A stretch of 64,000 nucleotides of DNA from Mycobacterium sp. Marseille-P9652 (GCF_902652685.1 NZ_CACRUY010000008.1:78887-142886); one strand, 5' to 3'; positions 8,650-16,995 are shown, numbered from the stretch's first letter. The notes: a model not told the origin generated them from the letters alone. Translations and numbers: made by a program.

Positions 8650-9474
8650 CTATTCGAGGCGGTCCCGCAGGCAACGCAGGGTGCTCGCCAGGATGCGCGA
8701 GACCTGCATCTGTGACACGCCGATTCGTTCGGCGATCTGGCTCTGCGTCATCGATTCGAAGAATCGCATGCGCAGGACGTCGCGTTCGCGCTGCGGCAGC
8801 CCGTCCACCAGCACGCGCACCGCCTCCCGGTTGGTGATGTGCTCGATCTGCGGGTCGACCTCGCCCACCGCGTCGGCGACCAGCCGGGGCGTTCCCGAAC
8901 TATCGGCCCCCATGGGGGCATCGAGGGAGTCGAGGCGGTACGCGTCGCCGGCGACGAGGCATTCGATGATCTCCTCGCGCGGGACCTCCAGCACCTCGGA
9001 CAACTCACCCGCGGTGGGTGCGCGCCCCAGCTTCTGAGCCAGCTCCGATGTCGTGCGGCTGATCTGCACGTGAAGCTCCCGCAACCGGCGGGGTACGCGC
9101 ATGCCCCAGCTGTAGTCGCGGAAGTAACGGCGGACTTCACCCATCATGGTGGGAACGGCGAACCCGATGAAGCTGGGCCCCTTGTCGGGGTCGAACCGGT
9201 TGACCGCGTTCATCAGTCCTACGCGCGCCACCTGGGTCAGGTCGTCGTGACCTTCCCCGCGGCGCGCGAAATGGCTGGCCACATGGTCGGCCAGGGGCAG
9301 GCACCGGGACACGATTCGCTCCCGTTGTCTGCTGTACTCGTGCGATTCGGCCGGCATTGTGCGCAGCGCCACGAACATCTCGACAACGTCGTCATAGGAA
9401 TCGTCCGAGTGCGAACTGGCGGGCCGGGCGGTTGCCGGCTTAATCACTACGTCTTTGGTCATTACGTCGGTCAT
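8650..9474 (-). CDS. SigF/SigB-type alternative RNA polymerase sigma factor
   Basis: This 274-aa protein has sigma region 2 (LPLADHVASHFARRGEGHDDLTQVARVGL, with GFAVPTMMGEVRRYFRDYSWGMRVPRRL), region 3 (ELAQKLGRAPTAGELSEVL) and region 4 with a helix-turn-helix (MTQSQIAERIGVSQMQVSRIL). The layout is that of the group 3 SigF/SigB family used in stress responses. ATG 9474 follows AAGGAGG at 11 bases; ATG 9462 is an alternative. No anti-sigma factor gene is adjacent, unlike the classical usfX-sigF arrangement. Confidence 0.85.
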   Translation of the reverse strand: MTDVMTKDVVIKPATARPASSHSDDSYDDVVEMFVALRTMPAESHEYSRQRERIVSRCLPLADHVASHFARRGEGHDDLTQVARVGLMNAVNRFDPDKGPSFIGFAVPTMMGEVRRYFRDYSWGMRVPRRLRELHVQISRTTSELAQKLGRAPTAGELSEVLEVPREEIIECLVAGDAYRLDSLDAPMGADSSGTPRLVADAVGEVDPQIEHITNREAVRVLVDGLPQRERDVLRMRFFESMTQSQIAERIGVSQMQVSRILASTLRCLRDRLE

Positions 9475-9538
9475 CGGCTCAAGCGCCTCCTTGGGTCCCG
9501 ACGCGTCACGAAAACATTGGCGCGCAAACAAAATCGCA

Positions 9539-9754
9539 TCACTGCACACATCCATCGAGGTCGTGTGCAGCGACGTAGCGCGGGTATTCGCCGTCGCCAC
9601 CACTGCACCCGTAACGTGAGGTCGGGTCGGGTTTCAGCCACACACCAACGAGGGGTGACTTCGGGTGATTTGCCGGAGCCATTCCAAGCCCAGCAGCCGT
9701 GCGGCTGGCTGGCCGCTTTGAGCTAAACGGCGAAGAGTCCTCATCGGACTTCAC
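9539..9754 (-). CDS. Possible small leaderless ORF upstream of the sigma factor gene
   Basis: A 71-codon frame starts with GTG at 9754, five bases after a minus-strand TATAGT (9765-9760). This arrangement resembles a leaderless mycobacterial transcript. The peptide (starting MKSDEDSSPFSS) matches no family I recognise and could be chance. It ends 64 bp before the sigma factor start. Confidence 0.2.
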   Translation of the reverse strand: MKSDEDSSPFSSKRPASRTAAGLGMAPANHPKSPLVGVWLKPDPTSRYGCSGGDGEYPRYVAAHDLDGCVQ

Positions 9755-9848
9755 TGGTGACTATACGCCTGATCTGGTGATGTCGCGAAGGCTAGGGCGT
9801 CACGGACTCTTCCCAGTTCAGCCAAGGAGATTCGGGCAAACATAAGCA

Positions 9849-9959
9849 TTAATACTTAAGAATCTGAAGTGCCTGTTCGAGGTCGATTCCCGCTCCGGGA
9901 CCGCAGATCCGGAGCGCTCCGGCAAAGGCGACAAGCCCGACGAAGATGCCGGTTTTCAT
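9849..9959 (-). CDS. Possible 36-residue small protein
   Basis: The frame from ATG 9959 reads MKTGIFVGLVAFAGAL, then a short polar tail ending LQILKY. It has a hydrophobic start like a signal or membrane segment. No good ribosome binding site is visible, so this may be chance. Confidence 0.15.
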   Translation of the reverse strand: MKTGIFVGLVAFAGALRICGPGAGIDLEQALQILKY

Positions 9960-10070
9960 TTAACCGGGCGCTGGGTACTGTCGGCTGATGCCACCGACCC
10001 CCGTCGCGCCTTCCCGGGTGAACCCTTCTCGGAAGGCGCTGTCGTACAAGACGTTTGGAGAGATGTGTCG

Positions 10071-10958
10071 ATGAATGGGCTGCTCGCCGGGCGAGGGGCG
10101 GTGGTATGCGGCGGCAGCCGGGGGATCGGACGCGCCGTCGCCGAACTGCTGTGCGCCCTCGGGGCGGGCGTGGTCGTCAACGGCCGTGACGAAAAGGCCG
10201 TGGAAGACACCGTCGCGGCGATCGCGGCGTCCGGGGGCAGTGTCACCGGACTCGCCGGCGCCGCGAACGACCAGCGCGTCGCCGAGGCCCTCGCCGACGC
10301 GTGTGTCGCCGCGTTCGGGGCGCTGGACATCCTCATCAATTGCGCCGGGGTGGCCGAGCCTCCCGGGTCGTCGATTCTGAGCATTTCGCCGCAGGACTTC
10401 GACAGTCTGATCGGCGCGCACCTGGGCACGACGTTTCAGACGAGCCGCGTCGCGGCGCGGCTCATGGCCGGGCAGGGGCGCGGGACGATCGTCAACAGCA
10501 GTTCCGTGGCGTTTCTCGGCGACTACGGCGGCACCGGCTACCCGGCGGGCAAAGGCGCCGTCAACGCGCTCACGATGGCGATCGCGGCGGAGCTCAAGGC
10601 TCATGGGGTGCGCGCCAACGTGGTGTGCCCCGGCGCGCGCACGCGGCTGTCCACCGGCGCTGAGTACGAGGCCCACATCGCCGATCTGCACCGGCGGGGC
10701 CTGCTGGACGAGGCGACGATGCGGGCGTCGCTGGACAGCGCGCCCGCGGCCTTCGCGGCGCCGACGTACGCCTACCTGGCGAGCGACCTGGCTCGCGACG
10801 TGACCGGGCAGGTGTTTGTCGCCGCCGGCGGCTTCGTCGGCCGGTTCGACCGGCCGACGCCGCGGGTGCTGGCCTACCGCGATCATCACCACGCCGGCCC
10901 GTGGTCGGTGGAGGAGTTGCACGAGATGATCGGCGGCCCGGTGGCGGGTCGGCCGTAA
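10071..10958 (+). CDS. Short-chain dehydrogenase/reductase (SDR)
   Basis: This 295-aa Rossmann-fold oxidoreductase has the nucleotide motif GGSRGIGR near residue 15, an NCAG variant of the NNAG motif, and a catalytic set with Ser in VNSSSVAF and Tyr/Lys in YPAGK. The C-terminal 40 residues extend past the usual SDR core (HHHAGPWSVEELHEMIGG). ATG 10071 follows GGAGAG at eight bases and is preferred to GTG 10065. The substrate cannot be told from sequence. It is the first of three rightward genes. Confidence 0.85.
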   Translation: MNGLLAGRGAVVCGGSRGIGRAVAELLCALGAGVVVNGRDEKAVEDTVAAIAASGGSVTGLAGAANDQRVAEALADACVAAFGALDILINCAGVAEPPGSSILSISPQDFDSLIGAHLGTTFQTSRVAARLMAGQGRGTIVNSSSVAFLGDYGGTGYPAGKGAVNALTMAIAAELKAHGVRANVVCPGARTRLSTGAEYEAHIADLHRRGLLDEATMRASLDSAPAAFAAPTYAYLASDLARDVTGQVFVAAGGFVGRFDRPTPRVLAYRDHHHAGPWSVEELHEMIGGPVAGRP

Positions 10959-11029
10959 CGGTCGTGTTCGGCGGTCGCGCGGCCTACGCTATGGCTCGAC
11001 CGCAGGGGGGACAGAAGGGAACGGTGACC

Positions 11030-11815
11030 ATGCAGCCCAATCCGCTCGACCCCGTCGCCAGCGAACGACTGTCACATGCCGGGAAGGTGTTCACCTCGGA
11101 CCTCTCCATCAACGAGTTCGCCCTGCTGCACGGGGCCGGCTTCGAGCCGATCGAACTCGTGATGGGCGTGTCCGTCTACCACGTGGGCTACCAATTCACG
11201 GGCATCCGGCAGCAATCGGAGCTGCCGGTGCTCACGGAGGCGACGTATCGCGCCCGCTGGAACGCGATGTCGCGGATGCAGGCCGAAGCGGACTCGCTCG
11301 GCGCCGACGGGGTGGTCGGTGTGCGCCTGGAATGGCGTCATCAGGGCGAGGGGGAGCACCTCGAGTTCATCGCCGTCGGCACTGCCGTGCGCTACGTGCA
11401 GAAGCCCGGGGCGTATCGGCGCCCCAACGGGCAGGCGTTCACCAGCCACCTGTCCGGGCAGGACATGACGACGCTGCTGCGCTCCGGGTTCGCTCCGGTC
11501 GCGTTCGTGATGGGCAACTGCGTGTTCCACGTCGCCGTGCAGGGCTTCCTCAAGACACTGAGCCAGGTGGGTCGCAACGCCGAGATGCCGCAGTGGACAC
11601 AGGGCAACTATCAGGCGCGCGAGCTCGCGATGTCGCGCATGCAGAGCGAAGCCGAGCGCGACGGCGGCAACGGCGTCGTGGGCGTGCATTTCGCCATCTC
11701 CAATTACGCGTGGGGACATCACACGGTCGAGTTCTACGTCGCCGGAACCGCGGTGCGCCGCACCGGCGAGGGGCAGACCCTGACGCCGTCGCTCGTCCTG
11801 CCGCTCAGCGACTGA
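11030..11815 (+). CDS. YbjQ/UPF0145-like heavy-metal-binding domain protein (tandem duplication)
   Basis: This 261-aa protein is built of two similar halves. Each has a block like FTSDLSINEFALLHGAGFEPIELVMG or FTSHLSGQDMTTLLRSGFAPVAFVMG, followed by AMSRMQ(A/S)EA and GVVGV. That internal repeat and the beta-rich pattern match the YbjQ-type family. Function is unknown; some members form pentameric rings. ATG 11030 is used, with GTG 11024 possible after GAAGGGA. It lies 71 bp after the SDR gene. Confidence 0.65.
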   Translation: MQPNPLDPVASERLSHAGKVFTSDLSINEFALLHGAGFEPIELVMGVSVYHVGYQFTGIRQQSELPVLTEATYRARWNAMSRMQAEADSLGADGVVGVRLEWRHQGEGEHLEFIAVGTAVRYVQKPGAYRRPNGQAFTSHLSGQDMTTLLRSGFAPVAFVMGNCVFHVAVQGFLKTLSQVGRNAEMPQWTQGNYQARELAMSRMQSEAERDGGNGVVGVHFAISNYAWGHHTVEFYVAGTAVRRTGEGQTLTPSLVLPLSD

Positions 11816-11840
11816 GGGGCCGGCGATTGAGGAACGGCCG

Positions 11841-12218
11841 ATGACCGCCTTCGACGAGGAGCGGGTGAGCCGCGTGGTCGGCGCCGCCCTGTCCGGTCCC
11901 GGGGGAGTCGCCTTGGCGGTCAACGTCTTCCGCGGTGTTCCGGGAGTGCTGCTCACCCCTGCGCGGCGGAGCTTTCTGCGGTCGCAGCCGGAGCGGATCC
12001 AGATCGGCGACTGGCGGTATGAAGTCACCCCCGACGGTCGCCTGAGCGCCGCGCACGTGGTGAACGGCATCGTGCTTGCCGAGCACGTCCTGGCCGCCGC
12101 CGCGGTGGGTCCCCACGTCGCACGGGCGCTCGGGCAGGTCGTGAACAGTTACGGCCCGACGGTCGTTCCCCACATCGACGCAGCGCTCGAGGTCCTCGAG
12201 ACCGCGCCGGGGTTCTGA
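11841..12218 (+). CDS. Conserved hypothetical protein (DUF5073-like)
   Basis: This 125-aa soluble protein starts 25 bp after the preceding gene. It has no signal peptide or membrane segment. The middle contains LRSQPERIQIGDWRYEVTPDGRLSAAHVVNGIVLAEH, which resembles a small mycobacterial family of unknown function. It is probably co-transcribed with the YbjQ-like gene. Confidence 0.6.
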   Translation: MTAFDEERVSRVVGAALSGPGGVALAVNVFRGVPGVLLTPARRSFLRSQPERIQIGDWRYEVTPDGRLSAAHVVNGIVLAEHVLAAAAVGPHVARALGQVVNSYGPTVVPHIDAALEVLETAPGF

Positions 12219-12232
12219 GCCGCTACCACTCC

Positions 12233-12712
12233 TCAGGCTTGCGTCTGGTCGATCACCACCACCCAGCGGTGAAAACGCCAGGACCCGTGCTGCTTGACGG
12301 CGGTGAACTCGTAGCGGCCGGTCAGGTCGGGCGTGGGCGGGCCGCCGTCCTTGACGGCAAACACCTGGACATAGCAGTGCCCGGTCGCTTCGTCGGCGGT
12401 TTGGCCGGCGATCCAGAACGAGTCGAGCGCGTGGCGCCGTTGATTGTTCTCGGCCTTGAACGCGGCCTTCCTGGCGGCGAGCAGGCTCATGACGGTGTCG
12501 ATGTCGCCGGACAGCGGCGCGCCGTCGTGCAGCAGGACGAGCTCGGGTGATTCGGTGAACAGCGCGCGGAACTCGTCCAGGCGGTTCTCGTCGTACGTGT
12601 GGGCGTAGGCACCGAACAGGTTGATGATGGCCAGCCGGTCGGCGACGTCGAAGTCGACGCCGCCCACGTCGCTTCGGATGCCGTCCCGGTCCGGTTCCCT
12701 ATCCACCGCCAC
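12233..12712 (-). CDS. SnoaL-like/NTF2-fold protein
   Basis: This 159-aa protein has the pattern of the cone-shaped NTF2-like fold: an N-terminal helix ADRLAIINLFGAYAHTYDENRLDEFRALFTESPELVL, then a run of beta strands ending YEFTAVKQHGSWRFHRWVVVIDQTQA. Members are small-molecule isomerases, cyclases or hydratases, or ligand-binding proteins. GTG 12712 with GAGGGG upstream is preferred; GTG 12760 is possible. It lies downstream of the cutinase gene on the same strand. Confidence 0.65.
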   Translation of the reverse strand: MAVDREPDRDGIRSDVGGVDFDVADRLAIINLFGAYAHTYDENRLDEFRALFTESPELVLLHDGAPLSGDIDTVMSLLAARKAAFKAENNQRRHALDSFWIAGQTADEATGHCYVQVFAVKDGGPPTPDLTGRYEFTAVKQHGSWRFHRWVVVIDQTQA

Positions 12713-12782
12713 GCGCGCCCCTCGGTCGAGAGCTGAAAGCTTCCGGCCCAATACTTCCACGGGCGGCGAACTCCGGTAGGCG

Positions 12783-13442
12783 TCAGAGGCGACCGGCGGC
12801 GAAATCGGCCGCCTGGTCGACCATTCCCGTCTCGACGTAGCGCCGATGGGCGGTCGGGTCCCCGCCGCCCGTGCAGATCGGATCGCCCGGCACGCACAGT
12901 TCGAGTGTCTTGGCGGCATAGAGCGGGCCGACCGTCACGGGCGGCTCGTTGATGATGCTCATGAACTGGCCTGACGGCTTGCCGAACAGCGTCACCGCGG
13001 CGACGTGCCCGGCGACGTCGGACGGCATCGGCTGCAGCGCCTGCACCAGGTGCGCGCCGTCGGGAACCGCGCTGTCGGTGACGAACCCGATCACGGCCGC
13101 GCCCTGCGAGTAGCCGCCCAGCACCAGCCTGGTCCTCGGGCAGCTCGCCGCCATGTGTTCGATGTGGGTGCCCGCATCGGTGACCCCGTCGACCGCCGTC
13201 GGGAAGTCGGTGGTGGCCGGATAGTTGACCGGGTACACGCCGAGCGACTTCCCCCCGACGTGTGAGCGCAGGCTGTCGACGAAGCTCTGACCGACGCGCC
13301 CGACACCGGGCGGTTCGTTGGTGCCGCGGGCGAAGACCACCTCGATGTCGGGACACGGCTCGGCGGAAGCGGACGGCGGCGCCGCGACCGCGGCCCAGGC
13401 GGGCGCGAAGGCCGAGCACAGCAGGGCGGCGAGACGCGACAT
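12783..13442 (-). CDS. Secreted cutinase-family serine esterase
   Basis: This 219-aa protein has a signal peptide (MSRLAALLCSAFAPAWAAVA, cleavage near ASA-EPCP) and the cutinase alpha/beta-hydrolase core. The nucleophile is Ser112 in GYSQG, with Asp187 in CVPGDPIC and His199 in DPTAHRRY completing the triad. Cys pairs fit the family disulphides. Mycobacterial cutinase-like proteins hydrolyse lipid esters at the cell surface. An in-frame ATG at 13529 overlaps the upstream stop as ATGA and would add 29 residues; ATG 13442 gives the better signal peptide. Confidence 0.9.
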   Translation of the reverse strand: MSRLAALLCSAFAPAWAAVAAPPSASAEPCPDIEVVFARGTNEPPGVGRVGQSFVDSLRSHVGGKSLGVYPVNYPATTDFPTAVDGVTDAGTHIEHMAASCPRTRLVLGGYSQGAAVIGFVTDSAVPDGAHLVQALQPMPSDVAGHVAAVTLFGKPSGQFMSIINEPPVTVGPLYAAKTLELCVPGDPICTGGGDPTAHRRYVETGMVDQAADFAAGRL

Positions 13443-13525
13443 CACGTCGGAAATTTTTTCACAGGGCGATGCCGGCCGCTCGTTGAGCGATTCCGGGCCG
13501 GACGGGCCCCGCCGCGCGGACGGCG

Positions 13526-14020
13526 TCATGTCGGGGGGTTCGGATCGGCCGGCCCGTCCGGGCCGCCGACCGCACGCCGCCGGTGGACGAGCGCACTGGC
13601 CGACCGCATCATCCCGCGAATCGTGTACGCGGCGGCGACAATTGACAGCACGATCAGCAGGATGAACGTCGGCAGCCAATTACTCCGGCTGTGGTTGACG
13701 TCCCACCAGATGACCGTGAACAGCACCACGCACAGCAGCAGCACCACATCGCGCCAGTTCCCCCGGTAGGAGAAAGCGGCCACCCGCAGCGCGCGACCCC
13801 TGTCGCTGGCCTCGATCAGGTCGTCGACGCGGTCGTCGATCGTGCGCTGCAGCTCGGCGCGCCGTCGGGAGGCCTCGGGCGGCAGCCGCTCGAGCAGCTC
13901 CATGTCCTGCTTGATCAGCTCCCGAAAATTGGGGGCCCTGAACTGGCCGGCCGCGACGGCCAGCATCACACCACCGAAAACCGGGGCGCTGTTCAGCGCG
14001 ATCTGTCCCACACCCGCCAC
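13526..14020 (-). CDS. Hypothetical membrane protein with two C-terminal transmembrane helices
   Basis: This 164-aa protein has a soluble N-terminal half with a predicted coiled region (FRELIKQDMELLERLPPEASRRRAELQRTIDDRVDDLIEA). Two adjacent membrane helices follow (WRDVVLLLCVVLFTVIWW and WLPTFILLIVLSIVAAAYTI). GTG 14020 is chosen because TAGGAG lies five bases upstream; longer forms would need a TTG start. No family recognised. Its stop overlaps the in-frame upstream ATG of the cutinase gene. Confidence 0.6.
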   Translation of the reverse strand: MAGVGQIALNSAPVFGGVMLAVAAGQFRAPNFRELIKQDMELLERLPPEASRRRAELQRTIDDRVDDLIEASDRGRALRVAAFSYRGNWRDVVLLLCVVLFTVIWWDVNHSRSNWLPTFILLIVLSIVAAAYTIRGMMRSASALVHRRRAVGGPDGPADPNPPT

Positions 14021-14108
14021 GTTCGCTCCTACGGTTGTCGTCGACGTCGACCCGTCGAGAATCCCCGAAGTGCGGGGATCGATCAACCACCCATCGATCA
14101 ACCTGGGG

Positions 14109-14780
14109 TCAGGACGCCCTCGACGGCCGTCGGCGCGAGCCGCTCGGCTCCGGGGATCGAAGAGATTCCATCGCGCGCATCATCTGCGGGTAGGCGATCG
14201 CCGGGCCGATCCAACGGGTGAGATAGCGGCGCAGGCCGTCCCCACCGCGTGGCGGCCGTCCGGGGTCGGCGAGGAACGAGTGCAGCACCCGTAGGCAGAA
14301 TTCACTCAACTCGTCCAGGCCGGCATCATCGAATCCATAAGTCTCCCAGTCGATGTCGAAACTGTGCAGCATCGAGCGGCTGAAGGCCAGCGCCGTGTCC
14401 GACACGATGGGGACCGCGTGGCCGCCATGACGGCGCTGATTGAGCACCAATTCGAGCTGGGTGTCGGTGGCCAGTTGCTCGACGGCGAAGGCCATGCCTT
14501 CGGTCACCGCCACCACCGGATCGGTCACTCCCTTCAGGCGGGACGCCAGGCGATCGAGGAACCCGTCGGCCGAGCGCATCGCGGTCGCCACCATGAGCGC
14601 CTTGGTGCCGGGGAAGTAGCGGTAGACGGTCTGCCTCGTCACGCCCAAAGCCCGTGCGACGTCGGCGATCCGCATCGCCGCGCCGCGTTCGTCGATGATC
14701 CTGTCGGCGGCGTCCAGGATGCGCTCGATCGCCTCCTCGTCGGAGGCCGGCGTGTTCCCCGCCCACCCGTGGCTGCGCAT
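14109..14780 (-). CDS. TetR/AcrR family transcriptional regulator
   Basis: This 223-aa regulator has the TetR helix-turn-helix at residues about 18-62 (AIERILDAADRIIDERG, then VARALGVTRQTVYRYFPGTKALM). The C-terminal ligand domain is unassigned. Upstream of the ATG at 14780 is an inverted repeat (14790-14811) likely to be its operator. It heads a minus-strand run toward the membrane protein and cutinase genes, which may be its targets. Confidence 0.85.
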   Translation of the reverse strand: MRSHGWAGNTPASDEEAIERILDAADRIIDERGAAMRIADVARALGVTRQTVYRYFPGTKALMVATAMRSADGFLDRLASRLKGVTDPVVAVTEGMAFAVEQLATDTQLELVLNQRRHGGHAVPIVSDTALAFSRSMLHSFDIDWETYGFDDAGLDELSEFCLRVLHSFLADPGRPPRGGDGLRRYLTRWIGPAIAYPQMMRAMESLRSPEPSGSRRRPSRAS

Positions 14781-14789
14781 GCCTGGATC

Positions 14790-14811
14790 ATAGCGTTTAA
14801 GGGGGCGCTAT
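14790..14811. promoter_or_regulatory. Candidate TetR operator (inverted repeat)
   Basis: ATAGCG and CGCTAT form perfect 6-bp arms around a 10-bp spacer, ending 10 bp before the tetR start codon. The position fits autoregulation. Confidence 0.5.
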
Positions 14812-14859
14812 CGACGGCGCGAAGGGTGCCGTGCGAAAACGACTATGCCGCTGGGTGCT

Positions 14860-15453
14860 TCACGGTTCCGGCCGCGGCGCGGACGCCCCCAGGACAAGAC
14901 CGACGGCCTCGTCGAGCTGCCCCGCGATCTCCGGGAACGTGACGAACCGCGCCGTCATCAACGCACCGGCGAACGTCATCTGCAGCGTGGATCTGACCGC
15001 CCGGGGCCACCCCGGGCCGAGCGCCGCGGCGATCCGCCGGGACACCTCCTCGCCGATCTGGTCCCGGATCGGTTTCACCGCCGGATCGTCGGCCATCAGG
15101 GCCGCACCGCACGCGGCGGTCAACTCGGGTTCGTCGGCCACCACCACGGCCATGTCGCGCATGGTCGCGCTGACCCGGCTGCGGGCGGTGTCGTTGACGT
15201 CCGTGTGCATCGGCAGGTCGCGCAGGAAGCGCAGGTACACCGCCGCGACCAGCGCGCTCTTCGACGGGAAGTAGGTGTAAGCGCTCGCGGGTGACACGCC
15301 CGCCCGGGTCGCGACCGCCCGCATCGTCAGCTTGGCGTAGGAGGACTGGCGAAGTTCCTCCAGGCCGGCATCGAGGACCTTGCGGATCGTCTGACCCGGC
15401 CGGCGATCCGAGCGGCGCGCTGCGCCGGCCGGGGCGGGCGCATCTTTGGACAC
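14860..15453 (-). CDS. TetR/AcrR family transcriptional regulator (leaderless start)
   Basis: This 197-aa regulator has an HTH region KLTMRAVATRAGVSPASAYTYFPSKSALV near residues 42-70. The start is GTG 15453: the hexamer TACACT (15465-15460, minus strand) sits six bases upstream, so transcription probably begins on the GTG itself and no ribosome binding site is needed. A palindrome TGGAC-N4-GTCCA (15447-15460) covers the start site and would block the promoter when bound. The methyltransferase gene at 15505 is divergent and only 51 bp away, so both may be controlled together. Confidence 0.85.
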   Translation of the reverse strand: MSKDAPAPAGAARRSDRRPGQTIRKVLDAGLEELRQSSYAKLTMRAVATRAGVSPASAYTYFPSKSALVAAVYLRFLRDLPMHTDVNDTARSRVSATMRDMAVVVADEPELTAACGAALMADDPAVKPIRDQIGEEVSRRIAAALGPGWPRAVRSTLQMTFAGALMTARFVTFPEIAGQLDEAVGLVLGASAPRPEP

Positions 15454-15460
15454 CCGTCCA
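15447..15460. promoter_or_regulatory. Candidate operator overlapping a leaderless start
   Basis: TGGAC, spacer ACCC, GTCCA is a perfect 5-bp inverted repeat that covers the tetR GTG and borders its -10 hexamer (15460-15465). Binding would directly block transcription initiation; autoregulation is inferred. Confidence 0.5.
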
Positions 15461-15492
15461 GTGTAGAGAACCAGCCAGGGGCCGATCGGTCC

Positions 15493-15498
15493 TAGAGT
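15493..15498 (+). promoter_or_regulatory. -10 hexamer TAGAGT, leaderless promoter of the methyltransferase gene
   Basis: TAGAGT is followed by exactly six bases and then the ATG at 15505. This is the spacing seen for mycobacterial leaderless transcripts that start on the initiation codon. Confidence 0.55.
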
Positions 15499-15504
15499 GG
15501 CCCC

Positions 15505-16050
15505 ATGGCCGAGGACGACCGGCGGCACTGGGACGAGCGGTACGCCGTCGAGGGCCCACCGTCGTCGACTGCCGCCGGCCCACCCGACGTCTTCGCGCCC
15601 TATGCGGACGTCTTCCCCTCGGCCGGACGGGCGCTCGAGATCGCCTGCGGGCAGGGGCAGGCCGCGGTGTGGCTGGCGCAGCGGGGGCTGACGGTATGGG
15701 GCGTCGACGTCTCGTCGGTGGCCGTCGACCGTGCGCGAGACCTGGCCCGGCGCACCGGTGTCGCCGACCGCTGCCGCTTCGAGGCCGTCGACCTCGACGG
15801 CGGCCTGCCCGCCGGTCCCGCGGTCGACGTGCTGATGTGCCACCGGTTCCGGGACCGGCGCCTCGACGGGGCGATCCGCGAGCGCCTGGCGCCGGGCGGC
15901 CTGCTGGCGATGGCCGTCCTGAGCGAGGTGGGGGCGGCACCCGGCAGGTTTCGCGCGGCGCCCGGCGAATTGCGCGCCGCATTCGGCGATCTCGACGTTC
16001 TGCACTCGGGTGAGGGGCAGGGTCTGGCCTGGCTGCTGGCGCGCCGCTGA
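15505..16050 (+). CDS. Class I SAM-dependent methyltransferase
   Basis: This 181-aa protein has the SAM-binding glycine loop ALEIACGQGQAAVWLA (residues about 43-58) and the following acidic motif VWGVDVSSVAVDRA. The methyl acceptor is unknown. The protein starts WDERYAV, as in several small-molecule methyltransferases related to tellurite/thiol methylases. Divergent from the TetR gene at 15453 and likely its target. Confidence 0.8.
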   Translation: MAEDDRRHWDERYAVEGPPSSTAAGPPDVFAPYADVFPSAGRALEIACGQGQAAVWLAQRGLTVWGVDVSSVAVDRARDLARRTGVADRCRFEAVDLDGGLPAGPAVDVLMCHRFRDRRLDGAIRERLAPGGLLAMAVLSEVGAAPGRFRAAPGELRAAFGDLDVLHSGEGQGLAWLLARR

Positions 16051-16078
16051 TACCTCCCGGGGGACGCCGATCACCCGG

Positions 16079-16084
16079 TAAGGT
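16079..16084 (+). promoter_or_regulatory. -10 hexamer TAAGGT, leaderless promoter of the crotonase gene
   Basis: TAAGGT lies seven bases before the ATG at 16092, with no ribosome binding site in between, which suggests a leaderless mRNA. Confidence 0.45.
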
Positions 16085-16091
16085 CACGTGG

Positions 16092-16940
16092 ATGGAACGT
16101 CGCGTGCTGGAAGCGGTCATCTACGAACGCGAGCCGCCGATCGCGCGGATCATCCTGAACCGGGTCGAGAAGGCCAACACGAAGGACGCCGTGCTGGTCA
16201 CCGAAGTCGACACCTGCCTGCGCGAGGCCGACCGCGACAAGGACATCAAAGTCGTCATCCTCAAGGCCAACGGCAAGGGCTTCTGCGGCGGGCACGTCGC
16301 CCGCTGGGGACCGGACGAAAACCCTTACCCCGACTTCGGAAACACCTTCGAGGACCTGTACAAGGGCACCGCGGACCTGTTCCTGTGGCCCACCCTGTAC
16401 CTGTGGGAGTTCCCCAAGCCGACGATCTCGCAGATCCACGGGTACTGCATGGGCGGCGGCATCTATCTGGGCCTGCTGACCGACTTCTGCGTGGCCTCCG
16501 AGGACGCGTATTTCCAGATGCCGCTTGCCCAGAGCCTCGGGGAGCCCGGCGGGCACACCATGATCGAGCCGTGGCTGATGATGAACTGGCACCGCACCAT
16601 GGACTGGCTGCTGCTGGCGCCCACGCTGTCGGCGCAGGAGGCGCTCGACTGGGGACTGCTCAACAAAGTGGTGCCGCGCGACGAGCTCGAGGGCACCGTC
16701 GAGGACATGGCGCGCAAGATATCCCAGATCCCGCTGACCACGCTGATGGCGGTGAAGAACAACGTCAAGCGGGCCTGGGAGCTGATGGGCATGCGGGTGC
16801 ACCTGCAGGTCAGCCACATCCTCACGAACATGGTGGGCGCCGCGTCCGACGTCCAGGCGCGGCGGGCCGAGCTGATGCAATCCGGCATGAAACCAAGGGA
16901 TTTCGTGGAACGCGACGAGGCCGGCGGGGCACCAGCGTGA
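16092..16940 (+). CDS. Enoyl-CoA hydratase/isomerase (crotonase) family protein
   Basis: This 282-aa crotonase-fold protein has the oxyanion-hole segments ANGKGFCGGH (about residue 57) and IHGYCMGGG (about 116). The two catalytic Glu residues of classical enoyl-CoA hydratase are not where expected: the first position reads FQMPL and the second lies in HRTMDW. It may therefore be a hydrolase, decarboxylase or isomerase. It is a clear paralogue of the crotonase at 21613-22485, sharing blocks such as IKVVILKANGKGFC and KRAWELMGMRVH. It converges on the KstD-like gene and probably belongs to the same pathway. Confidence 0.8.
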   Translation: MERRVLEAVIYEREPPIARIILNRVEKANTKDAVLVTEVDTCLREADRDKDIKVVILKANGKGFCGGHVARWGPDENPYPDFGNTFEDLYKGTADLFLWPTLYLWEFPKPTISQIHGYCMGGGIYLGLLTDFCVASEDAYFQMPLAQSLGEPGGHTMIEPWLMMNWHRTMDWLLLAPTLSAQEALDWGLLNKVVPRDELEGTVEDMARKISQIPLTTLMAVKNNVKRAWELMGMRVHLQVSHILTNMVGAASDVQARRAELMQSGMKPRDFVERDEAGGAPA

Positions 16941-16995
16941 CGCTGTCGTCACCTTCGGCGCCGAGCGTGACCACAGCGTCACGCTCGCGGGCGGG

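Larger units (their letters stand above)
9475..10070. other. Non-coding gap between the sigma factor gene and the SDR gene
   Basis: The 596-bp divergent gap carries no convincing large gene. It contains a minus-strand TATAGT hexamer (9760-9765), an inverted repeat AAGAGTCC (9733-9740) with GGACTCTT (9804-9811), and an AT-rich patch around 9838-9870. Two very short minus-strand reading frames are listed separately with low confidence. Confidence 0.5.

Noticed and set aside
9733-9811. Inverted repeat AAGAGTCC/GGACTCTT 63 bp apart
   Set aside because: Too far apart for a simple operator or hairpin, and flanks show no mobile element.
9870-9905. A tRNA T-arm-like stretch (GTTCGA...ATTCCCGCTCC)
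   Set aside because: No acceptor, D or anticodon arms can be folded around it, so it is not a tRNA or a clear attachment site.
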